64,000 nt of DNA from NCBI RefSeq assembly GCF_000497045.1, contig NW_015961959.1, positions 248,001-312,000 of the forward strand. Reading direction: 5' to 3'. Each line of letters starts with the position of its first letter. The stretch's first letter is position 1. Below are positions 19,458 through 31,493 of the stretch, in pieces. The DNA is from Kalmanozyma brasiliensis GHG001. Its lineage: Eukaryota; Basidiomycota; Ustilaginomycetes; Ustilaginales. Both the position numbers and the translations under genes were made by a program. The notes under the pieces were generated by a model. It saw only the letters and a list, made by a program, of their open reading frames with translations, was not told where the DNA came from and ran no database searches.

Positions 19458-19789
19458 GGTTGAAAGCGGCGCCGGCGGTAACTATGTGATGGTATGAAAG
19501 GAAGACAAGTATGGATAGCCGAAGGATATGTGTTTGCATTCGGAGCGAGGCTGTCGAGCGTGGAAGAGTCATACATCGCTGCCCCGCGTTTTGGAAGCCG
19601 CTTGCCCCCACGCTGAGTGTCTTCCGCGGAGAGGGGTGCGTCAAAAAGCTCGGATTGCGGCCAAGCCAGCTGGCCAACGGATCCAATCTTCGCACGGTCA
19701 TTTCACGTTTGTTACTTTGCCCATCTGTCCGTCCATACAACGTTCGTCTTCCGATCATCACGGACAATCGCACAGCGATTTCGACGGCG
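19458..19789. promoter_or_regulatory. Divergent promoter, GNAT / MED20
   Basis: This 332-bp region lies between the GNAT ATG and the chosen MED20 ATG. The MED20 frame is open back to an ATG at 19511, so up to 93 extra codons are possible. That upstream part has no family similarity and begins 54 bp from the GNAT start, so I treat it as leader and promoter. Confidence 0.45.
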
Positions 19790-21931
19790 ATGGGTGTCTC
19801 GAGCACAGCAAGATTGCCATCGCTAGGCGCACAGTCGATACCGCCGCTCTTCAGCCACCTGCAGCACACCTCGAACGCCAAGGTGGTCTCGAGATGGAGC
19901 ATCACCGTGCGCTCCTTCCGCGCTGTGCCCGTCCCGACCAACGCATGGCCTTCGTCGGACCAGTATGACTCAGACTTCTTCGCCAATGAGGCTTCGGGGA
20001 GCAACGGTGCCAAAGCTGCATCTTCATCCACCACACAGGCCGCAACATCGGGCAGCAGCTCGCTTTCGAGCGGCGGAGCCGGATCATCCGCATCAGGCGC
20101 GCCACCATCGACCAAGCCGAGAACCATGTGGCAGGTGTGGATGTCCGACTTCCCAGGGACGGTGTTCGTGATCGTCGAAGACACAGGCAGGTCGTCACGT
20201 GCCAAGGTCTGGCGAGACTGGGAGCTGGCAACGAAGAAGTGGAAGAAGCAGAAGCGTCAAGAGATCGAGGCGAGACGGAAGAGGGATGCGCAGAAGCCGT
20301 CGGAACAGCACCTTTCATCAGGACGCACAGATGATGGGTCAGCTAACACAGAAGGAACGAAGCCCGAGGGCAATCCCACGTCGACGACGCAGGCTGATAC
20401 CGCTGCCAAGGATGAGAACCAGTCGGAGCCTATGGACGTGGATGCCGCTGCATCGATAACAGATGCCGATGCGGCCGGAGCAAAGGTCGAAGCAGACGTG
20501 TCAGGACCGTCAGTCGCTCCCACCTCGGAGCAAGCGACAATCGCCACCTCGCTCTCGACAGAACAGTCCACAGACACGACCATGGTCGACAGTATCGATG
20601 ACGACCCGATCGAGACCGCCGGACCGAAGCCTGCACTTCGCCTGCCCTCCCACACGCGCTACACCGTCTCTGCCCTCACCTCGTCCATGTCGGCCATGCT
20701 GACGAGCCTCAACCTCCCCCCACCGCACGGAGCCCCCGTCGGCACAGCGGGTCCTGGCGCCTGGGTCCCACGCGGCGCCGCCGTCTCGATCGAAGGCCTC
20801 ATCCTCGAGATCAACAGTTCGTCCCTCAACGCGCTGCCTGGCATTTCTCCCGCGCTCACCTCCGTCTCCACCGCAGACGACGCCGTGAGCTCAAGCGGGG
20901 TGGACTGGCGCGTGAGAGTGGGCAGTGTCATGGGCGGCGGTGGGCGTAGCGCTGGAGCTATTGTCGAAGCAGAGTTCTTGCCAATCTCGACGCTTTTGCC
21001 GACATCCAAGTTCATGCACGATTTTCTGTACTCGCTCTTTCCACCTGGACTCGTACCCATGCCAGCGCCAGTTGCAGGGATGAACGCGCAAGGCGCGGCG
21101 GCTACGTCGCTGAACGGGAGCGTAACGGGCACTCCCAGAATGGGCAACGCCACGCTTGGTGCTGCCAACAACACGGCTGCAAGCACGACGGCAAACGCGT
21201 CCAGCGCCAGCTACACCATCGGTGGTGGAACAACAGGCGCGACACCGCCCAATCGCAACTTCAACATCCCAGTGGTATCGGATCAGCTGTGGGAAGAGGT
21301 GGTTCCGCGCTCGGGCGAAGGCTGGCGTCGACGCATTGCGAAGCGCTCTCATCAGATGAAGGTCGCTGCACGGGTACAACGCAGGCAGAGAAAGAACGCA
21401 ACCACATCAACGCAGTCTGTCAACAAGACTCGAGTCGTGGCCCCGGAGACGAATGGCGATGATGCGTTTGGATGGCACACCTTCGGCTCGGACGAGGAGC
21501 CAGACGCAGAAGCGCACGCTAATGGCGACTGGCAGGACGACAACGACTTGTCTTCGTCCGAGTCAGAGACTGATCAAGTCCTCGTCACAGACTCTATTGC
21601 AGCAGCTGGAGGGCTGACAGGAACAGCAGTGACAATGCAGCAGGTGGACGAAGAAGACGATGACGATGATGACGATCGACCCCTCGGCGCACCTGCCTGG
21701 TCCAATGCCAACACTCGTACTTCGTCCGCGTCCAACTTGAACAGCGCGTCCGTCTCAGTAGCTGCGGCAGCGAAGAAGGAGGACACGGTGCAGCTCATCT
21801 TCCAGGGTCTTCGAGCGGATGAGAAGGATGCTGATGACGGTGCCGGGGCAGATGGGTGGAGTGGGATCGAAAGAGGGCGAAGGATTGCTTTCCAGTACGT
21901 ACAGATGCTGCGCGCCGAAGGCATCATCTGA
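19790..21931 (+). CDS. MED20: Mediator complex subunit 20, greatly enlarged
   Basis: MED20 (Srb2/TRFP) is a head-module subunit of the RNA polymerase II Mediator. The start at 19790 gives MGVSSTARLP, matching the family's conserved MGV beginning. Core blocks then follow, separated by long linkers: WSITVRSFRAVP, TMWQVWMSDFPGTVFVIVED, the SHTRYTVSALTSSMSAMLTS helix, GLILEINSSSLNALPG, DWRVRVGSVMGGGGRSAG near residue 369, IVEAEFLPIS, and the C-terminal GRRIAFQYVQMLRAEGII. Usual family length is about 200-250 residues; here 713. The extra sequence is Ser/Thr/Ala-rich or acidic (a DDDDDDD stretch near residue 625). The call rests on motif order, not on a search. Confidence 0.75.
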   Translation: MGVSSTARLPSLGAQSIPPLFSHLQHTSNAKVVSRWSITVRSFRAVPVPTNAWPSSDQYDSDFFANEASGSNGAKAASSSTTQAATSGSSSLSSGGAGSSASGAPPSTKPRTMWQVWMSDFPGTVFVIVEDTGRSSRAKVWRDWELATKKWKKQKRQEIEARRKRDAQKPSEQHLSSGRTDDGSANTEGTKPEGNPTSTTQADTAAKDENQSEPMDVDAAASITDADAAGAKVEADVSGPSVAPTSEQATIATSLSTEQSTDTTMVDSIDDDPIETAGPKPALRLPSHTRYTVSALTSSMSAMLTSLNLPPPHGAPVGTAGPGAWVPRGAAVSIEGLILEINSSSLNALPGISPALTSVSTADDAVSSSGVDWRVRVGSVMGGGGRSAGAIVEAEFLPISTLLPTSKFMHDFLYSLFPPGLVPMPAPVAGMNAQGAAATSLNGSVTGTPRMGNATLGAANNTAASTTANASSASYTIGGGTTGATPPNRNFNIPVVSDQLWEEVVPRSGEGWRRRIAKRSHQMKVAARVQRRQRKNATTSTQSVNKTRVVAPETNGDDAFGWHTFGSDEEPDAEAHANGDWQDDNDLSSSESETDQVLVTDSIAAAGGLTGTAVTMQQVDEEDDDDDDDRPLGAPAWSNANTRTSSASNLNSASVSVAAAAKKEDTVQLIFQGLRADEKDADDGAGADGWSGIERGRRIAFQYVQMLRAEGII

Positions 21932-22205
21932 GCCTTTGCTCGTCAACGATCTGTCCAAGTCTCATTTCGCGTGTGATCCCACATTGCAAACGAGAGTCCT
22001 GAGACGATGAGCAAGAGTGATGACGACGAGAGAACCCTTCCAACTTGTCTATCGACTTGCTCACGATCTGACACTTCCGAAAAAAATCAACGCGGTTCTG
22101 GAAGACTGCCGAAGGCGCCGTCCGTGCATCCAATTTGGTGCATGCGTGGAAGCTTGCAGCCTTTCTTCTCCACCTTCATCCATCGCCCCTCCTCTCATCG
22201 TCAAC

Positions 22206-23384
22206 ATGAGCTCCGGCTACGAGCTGCATCAGAAGCTGCGCACCAAAACGGTGCGTCAGGTCAAGAAGAAGCAATACGATGAAGCCATCTCGACCCTCCA
22301 CCAAGGCGCCCTGTCCCTCCTGTCCCAATCCGAGCAAGGGTCCGGATGCGACCTGGCGGTCTACATGATCGACGTGTACGGCATCAAGTCTCAACTTGTC
22401 GACTCGGAATCTCGCGATCGCATCACCGACATCCTCGCTCAAGCAGCACCCGACTTTTGGCGCAAGAAGGTGGTCGATGCCGCCGTAAAGTGGAGCGTCA
22501 AAGCCACGGGTGCGTCGACGGGCGACCCATTGCTTCGCCTCTTCGTCGCAAAGATGTATGCCAAAGACGGGGAGTACGAGCACGCGGAACCGCATTTCCT
22601 CGCGAGCTGTATCGAAACCGAACAGACCTATGCTGTCGAGAGCGCACCCAAGGCCTACGCAATCGCAATGGCATCCTGGCTGGGGAAGTTTGCACAACAA
22701 GCCTCGGAACAGCCGGGGGAGACGCGCAATCCAGATGCAATCCAGCGCATCGAAGCGGGTCGCTTCGCACTGCGGGCCACCATCCCCCTTCTCGCTAATC
22801 ACGCCGTTCAACCCGCTATCGCTTTCCAAGAGACCTATCTCACCACCGTCACGAGCTCCCTCAAGAGCCTGCTGCTCCCTGTCACGCCCAATCCACGACC
22901 CTACACGCCACCGGGCGCATCAACCCCATCGAACGTCCAACTGTACCTAACGGCCAATCCGGACCTCAACTTCTCCCAGATGGCTGTGGCGCTCGTTTCC
23001 GAGTCGGCCAAGTTGCCGGCCAATCAGCGCAAACCCGATTGGTTGCGGAACGCGTGGATCAACCTCGTCCGCCAATATGAGAGGGAAGCCCCGGCGCTGA
23101 CCCAGGAGGACGGCGTGAGGGGGGCAATCCCGCAGATCGGGGCGGATTGGTTTGGTTTGCAGCCCCCAAGGGCGCAGGGAAATGTGCTGTCGGATATGAT
23201 GGCGGGGTTGTTTGGTGGGCCGACTGGGGCGGGTGCGGGGGGGAGGAAGGAGTCGTCGCAGATTGCGGGTGCGGGTGCGCCACCAAAGCCGCTTGCGAGT
23301 GGAAGTGCACAAGGGCAGCCAGCAGCAGCACCAGCGCCAACGACGGCAGTGGCCGACGACTTGGTCGACGACGAGATGGATTGA
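22206..23384 (+). CDS. GET4: GET4, tail-anchored protein targeting factor
   Basis: Get4 is a cytosolic alpha-solenoid that bridges Sgt2 and Get3 via Get5 in the insertion of tail-anchored proteins into the ER. The 392-residue frame from ATG 22206 shows the family start LRTKTVRQVKKKQYDEAI, then GCDLAVYMIDVYGI, LLRLFVAKMYAKDGEYEHAEPHFL and FQETYLTTV. The C-terminal half is Gly/Ala/Pro-rich. In-frame ATGs at 22017 and 22020 would add 63 residues with no similarity, so I prefer 22206. It converges on PRP8 (231 bp). Confidence 0.88.
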   Translation: MSSGYELHQKLRTKTVRQVKKKQYDEAISTLHQGALSLLSQSEQGSGCDLAVYMIDVYGIKSQLVDSESRDRITDILAQAAPDFWRKKVVDAAVKWSVKATGASTGDPLLRLFVAKMYAKDGEYEHAEPHFLASCIETEQTYAVESAPKAYAIAMASWLGKFAQQASEQPGETRNPDAIQRIEAGRFALRATIPLLANHAVQPAIAFQETYLTTVTSSLKSLLLPVTPNPRPYTPPGASTPSNVQLYLTANPDLNFSQMAVALVSESAKLPANQRKPDWLRNAWINLVRQYEREAPALTQEDGVRGAIPQIGADWFGLQPPRAQGNVLSDMMAGLFGGPTGAGAGGRKESSQIAGAGAPPKPLASGSAQGQPAAAPAPTTAVADDLVDDEMD

Positions 23385-23523
23385 AGGAGCGTTGTTGGTA
23401 TGACAGCCTCATCGGGCACATCTGCAATCGAACACTCTCTCTGCACCTGGTGATCCTTTTGAATGTTGTCGACTCTTGCCTGGATACCAAGTCTCCCAAA
23501 CAGCCACGGGGCACGCTGAGCAG

Positions 23524-23537
23524 ACACACACACACAC
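23524..23537. repeat. (AC)7 microsatellite
   Basis: Seven AC units between the GET4 and PRP8 stop codons, followed by an AAACAC extension. Confidence 0.9.
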
Positions 23538-23615
23538 AAACACATCATCTCGTTGATGCGAACCATTGTATGCATTGCAACAACCAAAACAGAACCCAGT
23601 AAAAGCGACATCAGG

Positions 23616-25431
23616 TCAAGCGAACGCATCCTGAATATCAGCCACGTCCGCCGTCTCTCCGCTCTGATCGTTGGTGAAAGTCAAGAAGTTCTGCGGTCGA
23701 TGAATCTCGTCCCAAAAGCCGGCCGGTCGATCCAGTACGACCTTGTACTTGATGTTGCTGGACCACTGAGCGGACAGACTCAGGCCATAATTCCACGCGC
23801 CTTCGCTGGGGGTCAGCGTGGTACCCAGGATTCGATCGCTGAGCAAGAGCTGGACGCGATCCATCATGGTTCCTGCGTTAAATCCTCCTCCTCCAGCGGC
23901 GATTTCGGTGTCGGTCGCCTTGCGACCCCATTCGAAGCCCGCCACGGTGAGGTTGTAGGCGGAGAGGCTGACGGAGCCCGGGGTGAAGGCGCACGTTATG
24001 CCGATGGTCGATGCTCCCCACTCGGTGTGTGCCGCCATGGTGCGCGCGTGCATCGCCACATCCTGCGGTGGAAGGTGGGGCAGGTCCATGGAGGACGTCT
24101 TGATCCATCCCAGCGGTTCGAGGTCTTTAAGGATGAACTCGTGTTCCGGCAGCTCGTCCGGCAGCTCGACGCGATGGTTGGACCCACGCTGCGGAACCCA
24201 CACGATGACCTTAATCTCCTTGATGCTCGGCGCGTCTGCAGGCGAAACACCGTACATGTACCCCGCCACCTGCGTCCGCAGATCCGCATTGACGATGAAC
24301 GTCTTGAGAATGTTCTTCGGCATGACATAAGTCAGCGAACCCACGTCATCCTTGATGTCGTCGTTCGAGACGTACAGGTGCTGACAACGGAGAGGCAGGT
24401 TGGTGGCGGACAGAGCGCGAACACGCCAATCCGACTTGGAACTGAACACCTTGTTCTCGTACTGCGTCGTGGTGACCGTCTGGATCTCCTCGCCGTGCAC
24501 GTTGACGGTTCGTACCTGCGTCGCCGTCACCTGCTGCGCCGCTTCCGCCGTCTTCTCCAGCTCCGCCATCTGCTGCCGCTGCACGGAGGGTGCCTGGATC
24601 GTCATACCCAGGATGATGTCGCGGATCTCGGACGACGTCAGCGAGTTGACATTGACATTGTTGCGCTTGCCAAAGTCGGCCAGGATGAGGTCACGGAGTT
24701 GAATTTCGACCTTGATCCACTCTTCGTCGGTCAGCGTCGGCCAGAGGTGATGCGGTTCCGTGACGACACCCGGGTGCGGACGGAGGATGATCTTGGCCTT
24801 CTCCTGGTTGACATGCAGCGATCGCAACAGCAGGATGAGTCGCGAAAAGGCAGTGAAACTGCTGACGTTGGACATCCAGTTGTCGTACGACGAGTAGAGC
24901 ACCATCTGTGGCTGCGTCGCCTTGAGCACCAAGTCACCGATCGCCTCCAGCTTGAGGAACGACTGGAACGGCAGCTGCAGCTCAGATCCGACAATCGACA
25001 AGTTCGGAAAGTCGAGCGAGTGCGTCTCGAGCGGATCGAGCATGCCCTTGCGCGAGACGATGATGCGCTTGGGCTGCTCTTCGACAGGCAGACTGCGCAC
25101 CAGTGCGATCGTCTCTTCGGCTGTCTTCCACTTGGCCAGCTGACCCAATCGCTTCTGACCTGCCCAAACCGAGGTGTGGATGATCTTGAGGAAGAGCTGG
25201 CCCGTTCGAGGGTTGAGAATGATGATGGCACCGTTGATCGGCTTGGTGACCAAGTTGCCCTCGAAGGTGCGGTGGATCGTCACTCGGTAGACGTTGGTGT
25301 CGTCGACGAACCAAATGATCTGGTTGCTGAAGAGCTCGGCGTAGTTGTTCGAGTTGAGGTACGGCTCGGTGGGCTCTGAGCTGTACAGCTGCAAGCTCTT
25401 GCGGACGCGTTCTCGCAGCACGTACAACGCA

Positions 25432-25469
<38 letters not shown>

Positions 25470-28400
25470 GAGCGGCTTGCTGCCGGGGAACCAGATACCG
25501 TACGCCGAATGGATGTTGTACGCCAAGTCGATACCGACCAAAGCACCCGTGGCGGATGGGTAGATGGAAGTGTTGTCGCTCGTGTAGTCGAGGAACTTGG
25601 CTCGACAGTAGCGCTCGATGTCGTGCGAGTCGTAGTCACCCCATCGAAGCTGCACGTCGACCCACCACTTGTTGCCGCTCGATCCGTCCATGACGTCTCG
25701 CGAGTCGGTCAGCAGCGAGGGTCGCGACATGGGCCACTTGTAGCTGGCAAACAGCAGAATATCTGAGCTGGAGGCGGTGAGCCTGTACGATTTTCGCGGG
25801 TGAATCGTCTCCTTCTGCACGGTCTCGATGGACAGAGCCTCGAGCTCTTGATCAAAGACCTGACACAAGTCCATCACCACCGACTCGTGGATCTTCTGCC
25901 ACAAATGCGCGCGGAAGAGCTGAATGTACGAGATCTTGAGCGACGGCATCTTACCCGACATGAGCACACCGCACAAGTCGAGTTGCACCTGGAAACCGAT
26001 GTAGACACTGCTGCGGTTGAGCGTCGGCGACCACCAGAGCGTGAAACGACGGTTGGGAATCTGCGAGAGACCGGATCGCTGGGCGTTGGTGAGACGCTTC
26101 TGCTGCATGCTCTCCTCGAACGAGGACGACTTCTCCCAGAAGAGACCTTCCCAGGTCGGGTGACCCGTGGCGGCAAAGAGCGAATGTTCGAGGATCGTCT
26201 CGACACCGCCGAGCGCTGCGATGGTATCCGTGCGCAGCTGGTTGAGATTGTGCAGCTTGCCGTCGTGGCGCTGGTTGGTCCATGCGAACGGCTGGGCTTT
26301 CGCGACCTGGTACTTCTTAAAGTCCTGGCGAACACGCCAGAGCTTGTCGTAGGACAGGATGGTGCGGTCTTTTTGGAAGAGCGTCGCAATACGAGGCAGA
26401 CCACGATGGAACGAGTCTTCCAGATCCTCCAGCGTCAAACGGCGGTTCTGCTCGTTGGCCTCTTTGCGCTTCTGAGCGTACTCCTGCCAGACACGTGCGG
26501 AGTCCTCGAACTCGGACGCCCAGGGTGTGATGTATCGATAGAGCGCGGGCAGCAGCTGGTCCTCCTGATTGGACAGACCGGCACGGAAGTGCGTGATGCC
26601 GGTCGTCGTCTGTCGCGAGTACTTGAGATCCGAAGCTGGGATGAGCACATGACCCATGGAGAGCATGCCAAGACCACCGAGCTCCTTGGGCGAAGCGAGG
26701 ATGTGGATGGGCCAACGAGAGGGCATCTTACTGTTGACACCCGATTTGATGCGGTTGATGACCTTGTTCTCGCTTCGAACCAGCAAATCGAGCATCTCCT
26801 CGGTGTTGACCACGGCTTCGCGGTAGTACGTCATCAGGGCAATGAGGCAGGTGTTCCACTTGTTGGCAATCTTACTGAAGGGCGCTGCACCGGCAGACAT
26901 CAGCAAAGCGCGGACGCGGTTGCTGAAGTTGGCGATGCCCTCTTCAGAGATCCGCAGGAACGCCGTCGAAGTACGCTCACCCGAGCTGGCTTGAATAAGA
27001 GGCCAGACTCCGTCACGCGCGACATCGACATCTTCCTGTCGAGTCTTGGGCAGGATGCGCACTTCGAAGCCGAGCATCGAGAAGAGCAGGTTCGGGTTGT
27101 CCTTACTGTATACCGAGCAGAAGGTGTCTTCCCACTCGATCGTGGTGAGAGAGCGAGGCAAGCTGTTCTTGACCGTCCAGAAGACAGCGCGACCGAGGTT
27201 GACATCATGCTTGACGAGACGCATACGAGCGTCGCGCGGCCAGCACTTGCGATTGTTGTAGCCAATGACATTGCTGTTGTTGGGGTCCGGATTGGCGGTG
27301 AGGTAGCGCTGCACCAAGTCTCGGGCTTCCTCGGCAGAGAAGCGGTAGAGAATGTGGATGCGGTCGACGTATCGAGTGTATAGGCGCACCGGGTGACGGG
27401 ACTCGGTCGCGGTATCGCGGTACTGGAAGAGCCCGTTGGGCATGTTGGGCGGCCCAGCCATCTCGTTGGCACGCTGCAGACCGAGGATGAGAAGATCGAG
27501 CACCAAGCCATAGTACTGAAAGACGAAGGCGCTGAACTGCAGACCGCGGATGAGACCATACGAGTTGACGTGCGACATGTCCTTGAAGACGATCGAGATG
27601 TTGTTCTTGGCTGTGATGTAGTCGGCCATGTTGTGATCCATGATCAATCGCAACAGTCGGTTCAGCAGCGTCAGGTCCATCTTTTCGAATACCTTGCTAA
27701 GCGTCGTCTCCATGAGGACATTGCATTGGCCCTCAGAGGTGTCCCAGATCTCGTGCGCGTTGTTGATACCGTTGCACCACTTGTACACAAGCAGAGGTGC
27801 AGGCTCCGAGTCGCTGGGCTTGATCCATGCAGGGAAGAGCTGGCGCTTGTCTGCCTCGTACGAGAGGTACTGGCTGAGGTATGCGTCGGTGATCTTTTCG
27901 ATGGGCTCAATGTCGTAGGTGGGCGTCAACTTGCTGAAGGTGTCAAAGAACTCGAAGCCGGCTTCCTTGAATGCGCGCTGCGTAAGCATGAGTCGCTTGA
28001 TGCGCGCCAAGGTCTCGTGTGGGTTGTCGAACGCCTGTTCGATGAGGGCGAGCTCTTCACGCTGGCTCTGGTTGAGACGGCCCTTGACTGAGTAGGCCTC
28101 CTTGAGCGAGTCCAGGGCGAGCACGAGATGCTTGACGTCGTGCTTGTTGTTGAGACTGGGGAAAGGAATGGGGCTAAAGCGACGCGCCTCGAGCCACTGC
28201 ACAGTTGCGGTGAATGCGGCAACACCGACCTCGGAGGTGATGTAAGGACCGCTCTTGAGGTAGTCGGCCTGTCGCTCTTGCTCGGCACGCAGGAAAAGAC
28301 GAGTCAGACGACCCTGGTTCTTGCGCACTGCCGTCTTATCGACAGTGGCGCCACGGGCAATTCGTGCACGCTGCTGGTGCGCAACCGAGGTCCACCAGTC

Positions 28401-30779
28401 GAACTTCTGCTTGACGTAGCGCAAGATGAGGTTCTCGATGGGAGCTGGCAGGTTCGGACTCCAAGGGGTGTTGCTACGACAAGCGCGCCATGCCTCCTGC
28501 AGATGGCTCATGATGGTCTTGATCTTGTTCTGTCGCATCCCTTCTGGCATGGCATCCAGGATGTCGTGCATGACACTGGCACGGAGTTCTAGGTCCATCG
28601 CCGACTCGACACGCTGCTTAGTGATCGATTGCGCACCCGACCGTCCTGCACGACCCTCAAACTGACGCGCTAGCAAGTTGCCGAGCCAACGTTCGAGCAG
28701 AGGGACGATGCCTCGCAGGAAGAAGATCCACACGCGCCAGGAAGGCGCCCAGAAGCCAACACCAGGGCCCTTGCCGACACCTGCCGCATTGAATCGGTAG
28801 TAGATGACGTGTTTGAGATCCTTGCAAGCTCGGATCTGGCGCATGGAGCGGTACTTGTACCTGTAGATACCCGAGAGGGTGGCGACGTGGTTGAACAGAT
28901 ACTGCAGACCGTCGGCGAGCTGGAAGGCATCAATAGATCCGAGGCGGAACTGCACATGTGCGTCGACGACGAGCTTCATGACACGACTCAACTCTCGCAC
29001 CAGGTGGAAGGCGTTACCGAAACGACTCTTCTTTCGCTCCTTTGTTGTGAGCGTCTTGGTGGGTTTGAGGTTCATGTTGTAGTCGAGGTGGAGGTATGAA
29101 GCACCCTTGCGGTGGATGAGGAGGTTCATCATGTTGAACGACTGCTTTGCCACTTGTAGACCTGCCTCGAGCCAGTCGATCGACGTGTTTTGGAAGAACT
29201 TGGTGTTGTTGAGCTCGCGCAGCAGGTTGGTGCGCTTGTGAACCTTTTGCTTGGTGGTGTGGAGACTGTTGTAGACGTAGTTCTTGAGCAGCTTCTGGTA
29301 ACTGACGCGCACCTTGACTGGTTGGTTCGGTGGGCAGTGTTCGAGGTACCAGGGCTGGATCAGTGGCACGTCGACTGCACGCCGTGTACGCCCGCTTCGC
29401 AGCGAGTATGGCTTTGGCGCCCACCAGAGAGCGATGGCGTCAGCGGTGAGCTCATTCTCGAGCGGTTCATCCTCGAGGAAAGGCTCGATCTCTTCCGGCA
29501 AAGAGAAAGCGACCTCGTCTGGCAGCTCGTCGTCGCCTTCGACATCGGGCCCAAAGACTTCATCCTCGTGACTCAAGACCGGGGTGCCGTCATCGTACTC
29601 CGAGCGGAACGCATTCGAGCTGGCCAAGGTACGGGCGGAGATGGGGTTGATCGCAGGGTCAAAGTAGAAAGCCTGGTCGATCTCGTCCGATCGAATGTAG
29701 ATGTTTTTGGGCTCGTGGTAGGTGCCGATGTGGACTGCGCGCGGTCTGCTGTTGTAGAGGTGCGGGAAAGCAACCCGGTACTCAGTACGGATCTGCTGGC
29801 GGATGATGACTTTGCGGAAGTCGGTGAAGTCAGTGAAGTCGTCGTCGAATCCGTCGGTGTCCTTGAAGAGAGGCTCGAACTTGGGACCACCAGGGATGGC
29901 CATGTTGAGCGCCTTGGCTGTGAAGAAGGCCTTCTTGTCGAAGAGGTAGAACGGATTGCGATCGCCCGACGAGGACGCGTCGCTGAGCAATGTGCGTCCG
30001 AGACGATGCAAAGTCGCCATCTGCGGCAGATCGAGATTCCAAAAGCGGTAAGAGGAGCCATTGACGTGCTTGCGGTTGTCGATGAGCGGCTTGTGGTCGT
30101 AGAACCAGTCGATCACAGCGCCGTCCTCCTCTTCGTCCAATTCGAGCTGAATGGCTTCGAGTGGTTCGACGTCTAGCAGGTTGTCCGAGTAGTCGACGAC
30201 AGGCTCCTCGTCGTCGAACGGTGGAAATCGCATACGCTTGAAATGACGTCGATCTCGCTTCTCTCTGCGCATGGCGATCCACATGGTCGCCCACTGAGCG
30301 TGGAAAACGGGCTCGATGACCTTTGGTACCTCGTTGATGAAGGTGATGGCGCCAGTGATGTGGTATAGAACGGGCACCTCTCGGATCTGCTCCCAAGGCA
30401 TGGGTATATTCTCGAGCACCTTCATCATGGCATGGGGTAGGTACTTGAGCGCACCGAGGTGGACACGCTTGTCCTGACGGTACTTGCGGTTGGTCATGTC
30501 GCCGTGCTCTTTGATGATCTTTCGCAGCACCTCAGGCGGCATCTCTTGTTTGCCGGTGTCGACGAAGCCGGTCTTGCCTCTGCGGTCGCCAAAGCGGCGA
30601 CTCTGTGTCTGCTGCCATTTGCGCGCTTTCGCCTGGAGTTGCTCCTGTGTGAGTGCGGCAGGTTCTCGATATGATGAGGAAGCAGCTGCCATGGCGGAGT
30701 GTGGCATTCCAGGAGGAGGGCCGCGCATGGCGGATGGTCCTGATGGAGGCGGACCTCGGTAGCCCGGTGGGCCCGACAT
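23616..30779 (-). CDS. PRP8: Prp8, core U5 snRNP spliceosome protein
   Basis: Prp8 is the scaffold of the spliceosome catalytic centre. The complete 2387-residue frame is intronless. After a Pro/Gly-rich N-terminus come the family blocks in order: PRO8NT ([20 protein letters not shown]), the [17 protein letters not shown] run, PROCN ([20 protein letters not shown]), the RT-like region, U5- and U6-interaction regions ([20 protein letters not shown]), the RNase H-like domain ([20 protein letters not shown]), and a C-terminal MPN domain ending in [10 protein letters not shown]. Length is close to the usual 2330-2400 residues, so no intein is inserted, unlike PRP8 of several other fungi. The start chosen is the first ATG (MSGPPGYRG). 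Confidence 0.98.
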
Positions 30780-31493
30780 GATCTGAAGGCTTGAGGGAGC
30801 CCGCTACGCGTTGTCACGGCTGATCTCTACGGAATCTGGCGGAACCAGGACGAGTAACCGTGTGATGAGGACTGTGGCTGCCGGATCTTGTTGTTTGCGT
30901 ACGCCGATGAAGTAATCTTTCGCAGCTGAGCTTGGTGGTCGAGAAGGGTGGAACTCGCGATCGGTGGTGCCAAGCTGGCGTGAGCTGCGATATTAGCAGG
31001 CTCTCCTGATATGCGATCTGCTGCCGAGGTGATCAGTCTCGTGCAGGGTGTCGAAGGGGTGGAATGATGGGTCGATGAGGGTAGGTGGAATGATCGTCTC
31101 GACGACAGAGCTGAGCACCATCAAGAAGAGACAGAGCGCGCGCCACAAAAACCTCGAATTCCCATCTTCCGGAATCTGAGATTTTCGTTTGGACGATCTT
31201 CGATGGCAGGAGGGTCCTCAACTTAACATATTCGAAAGATTTGCTTGACGCTGCGCGGACCATGCACGTTGGTTGGTGTGGAGAAGAACTGAGCTCTCCT
31301 CCAAGGGTCCTGCCTTCAACCGCTACTACACCTGTCCACCGCAACCTGATCGCCTTCTCAACGCAAGCGCACACAAAGCTTCGCTGTAGCTTTCATTCAC
31401 ATACAAAGATTGACCTGCGACTCTTGCGACTCGACATTACCCCAGCAGCGTGCGCCATCCCCGGCAAGCCAAGTATCTTTTCCACGCTCGACG
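30780..31493. promoter_or_regulatory. Divergent promoter, PRP8 / small acidic gene
   Basis: This 714-bp region has no coding content that I can support. It must hold the PRP8 promoter and the leader of the acidic gene. No TATA box is evident next to PRP8. Confidence 0.45.

Noticed and set aside
19511..19789. In-frame N-terminal extension of MED20 from ATG 19511
   Set aside because: No family similarity before MGVSS and it begins 54 bp from the GNAT start, inside a shared promoter.
23553..27383. Plus-strand frames of 608 and 527 codons opposite PRP8
   Set aside because: Antisense shadows of PRP8; Arg/Leu/Val-rich composition with no family features.
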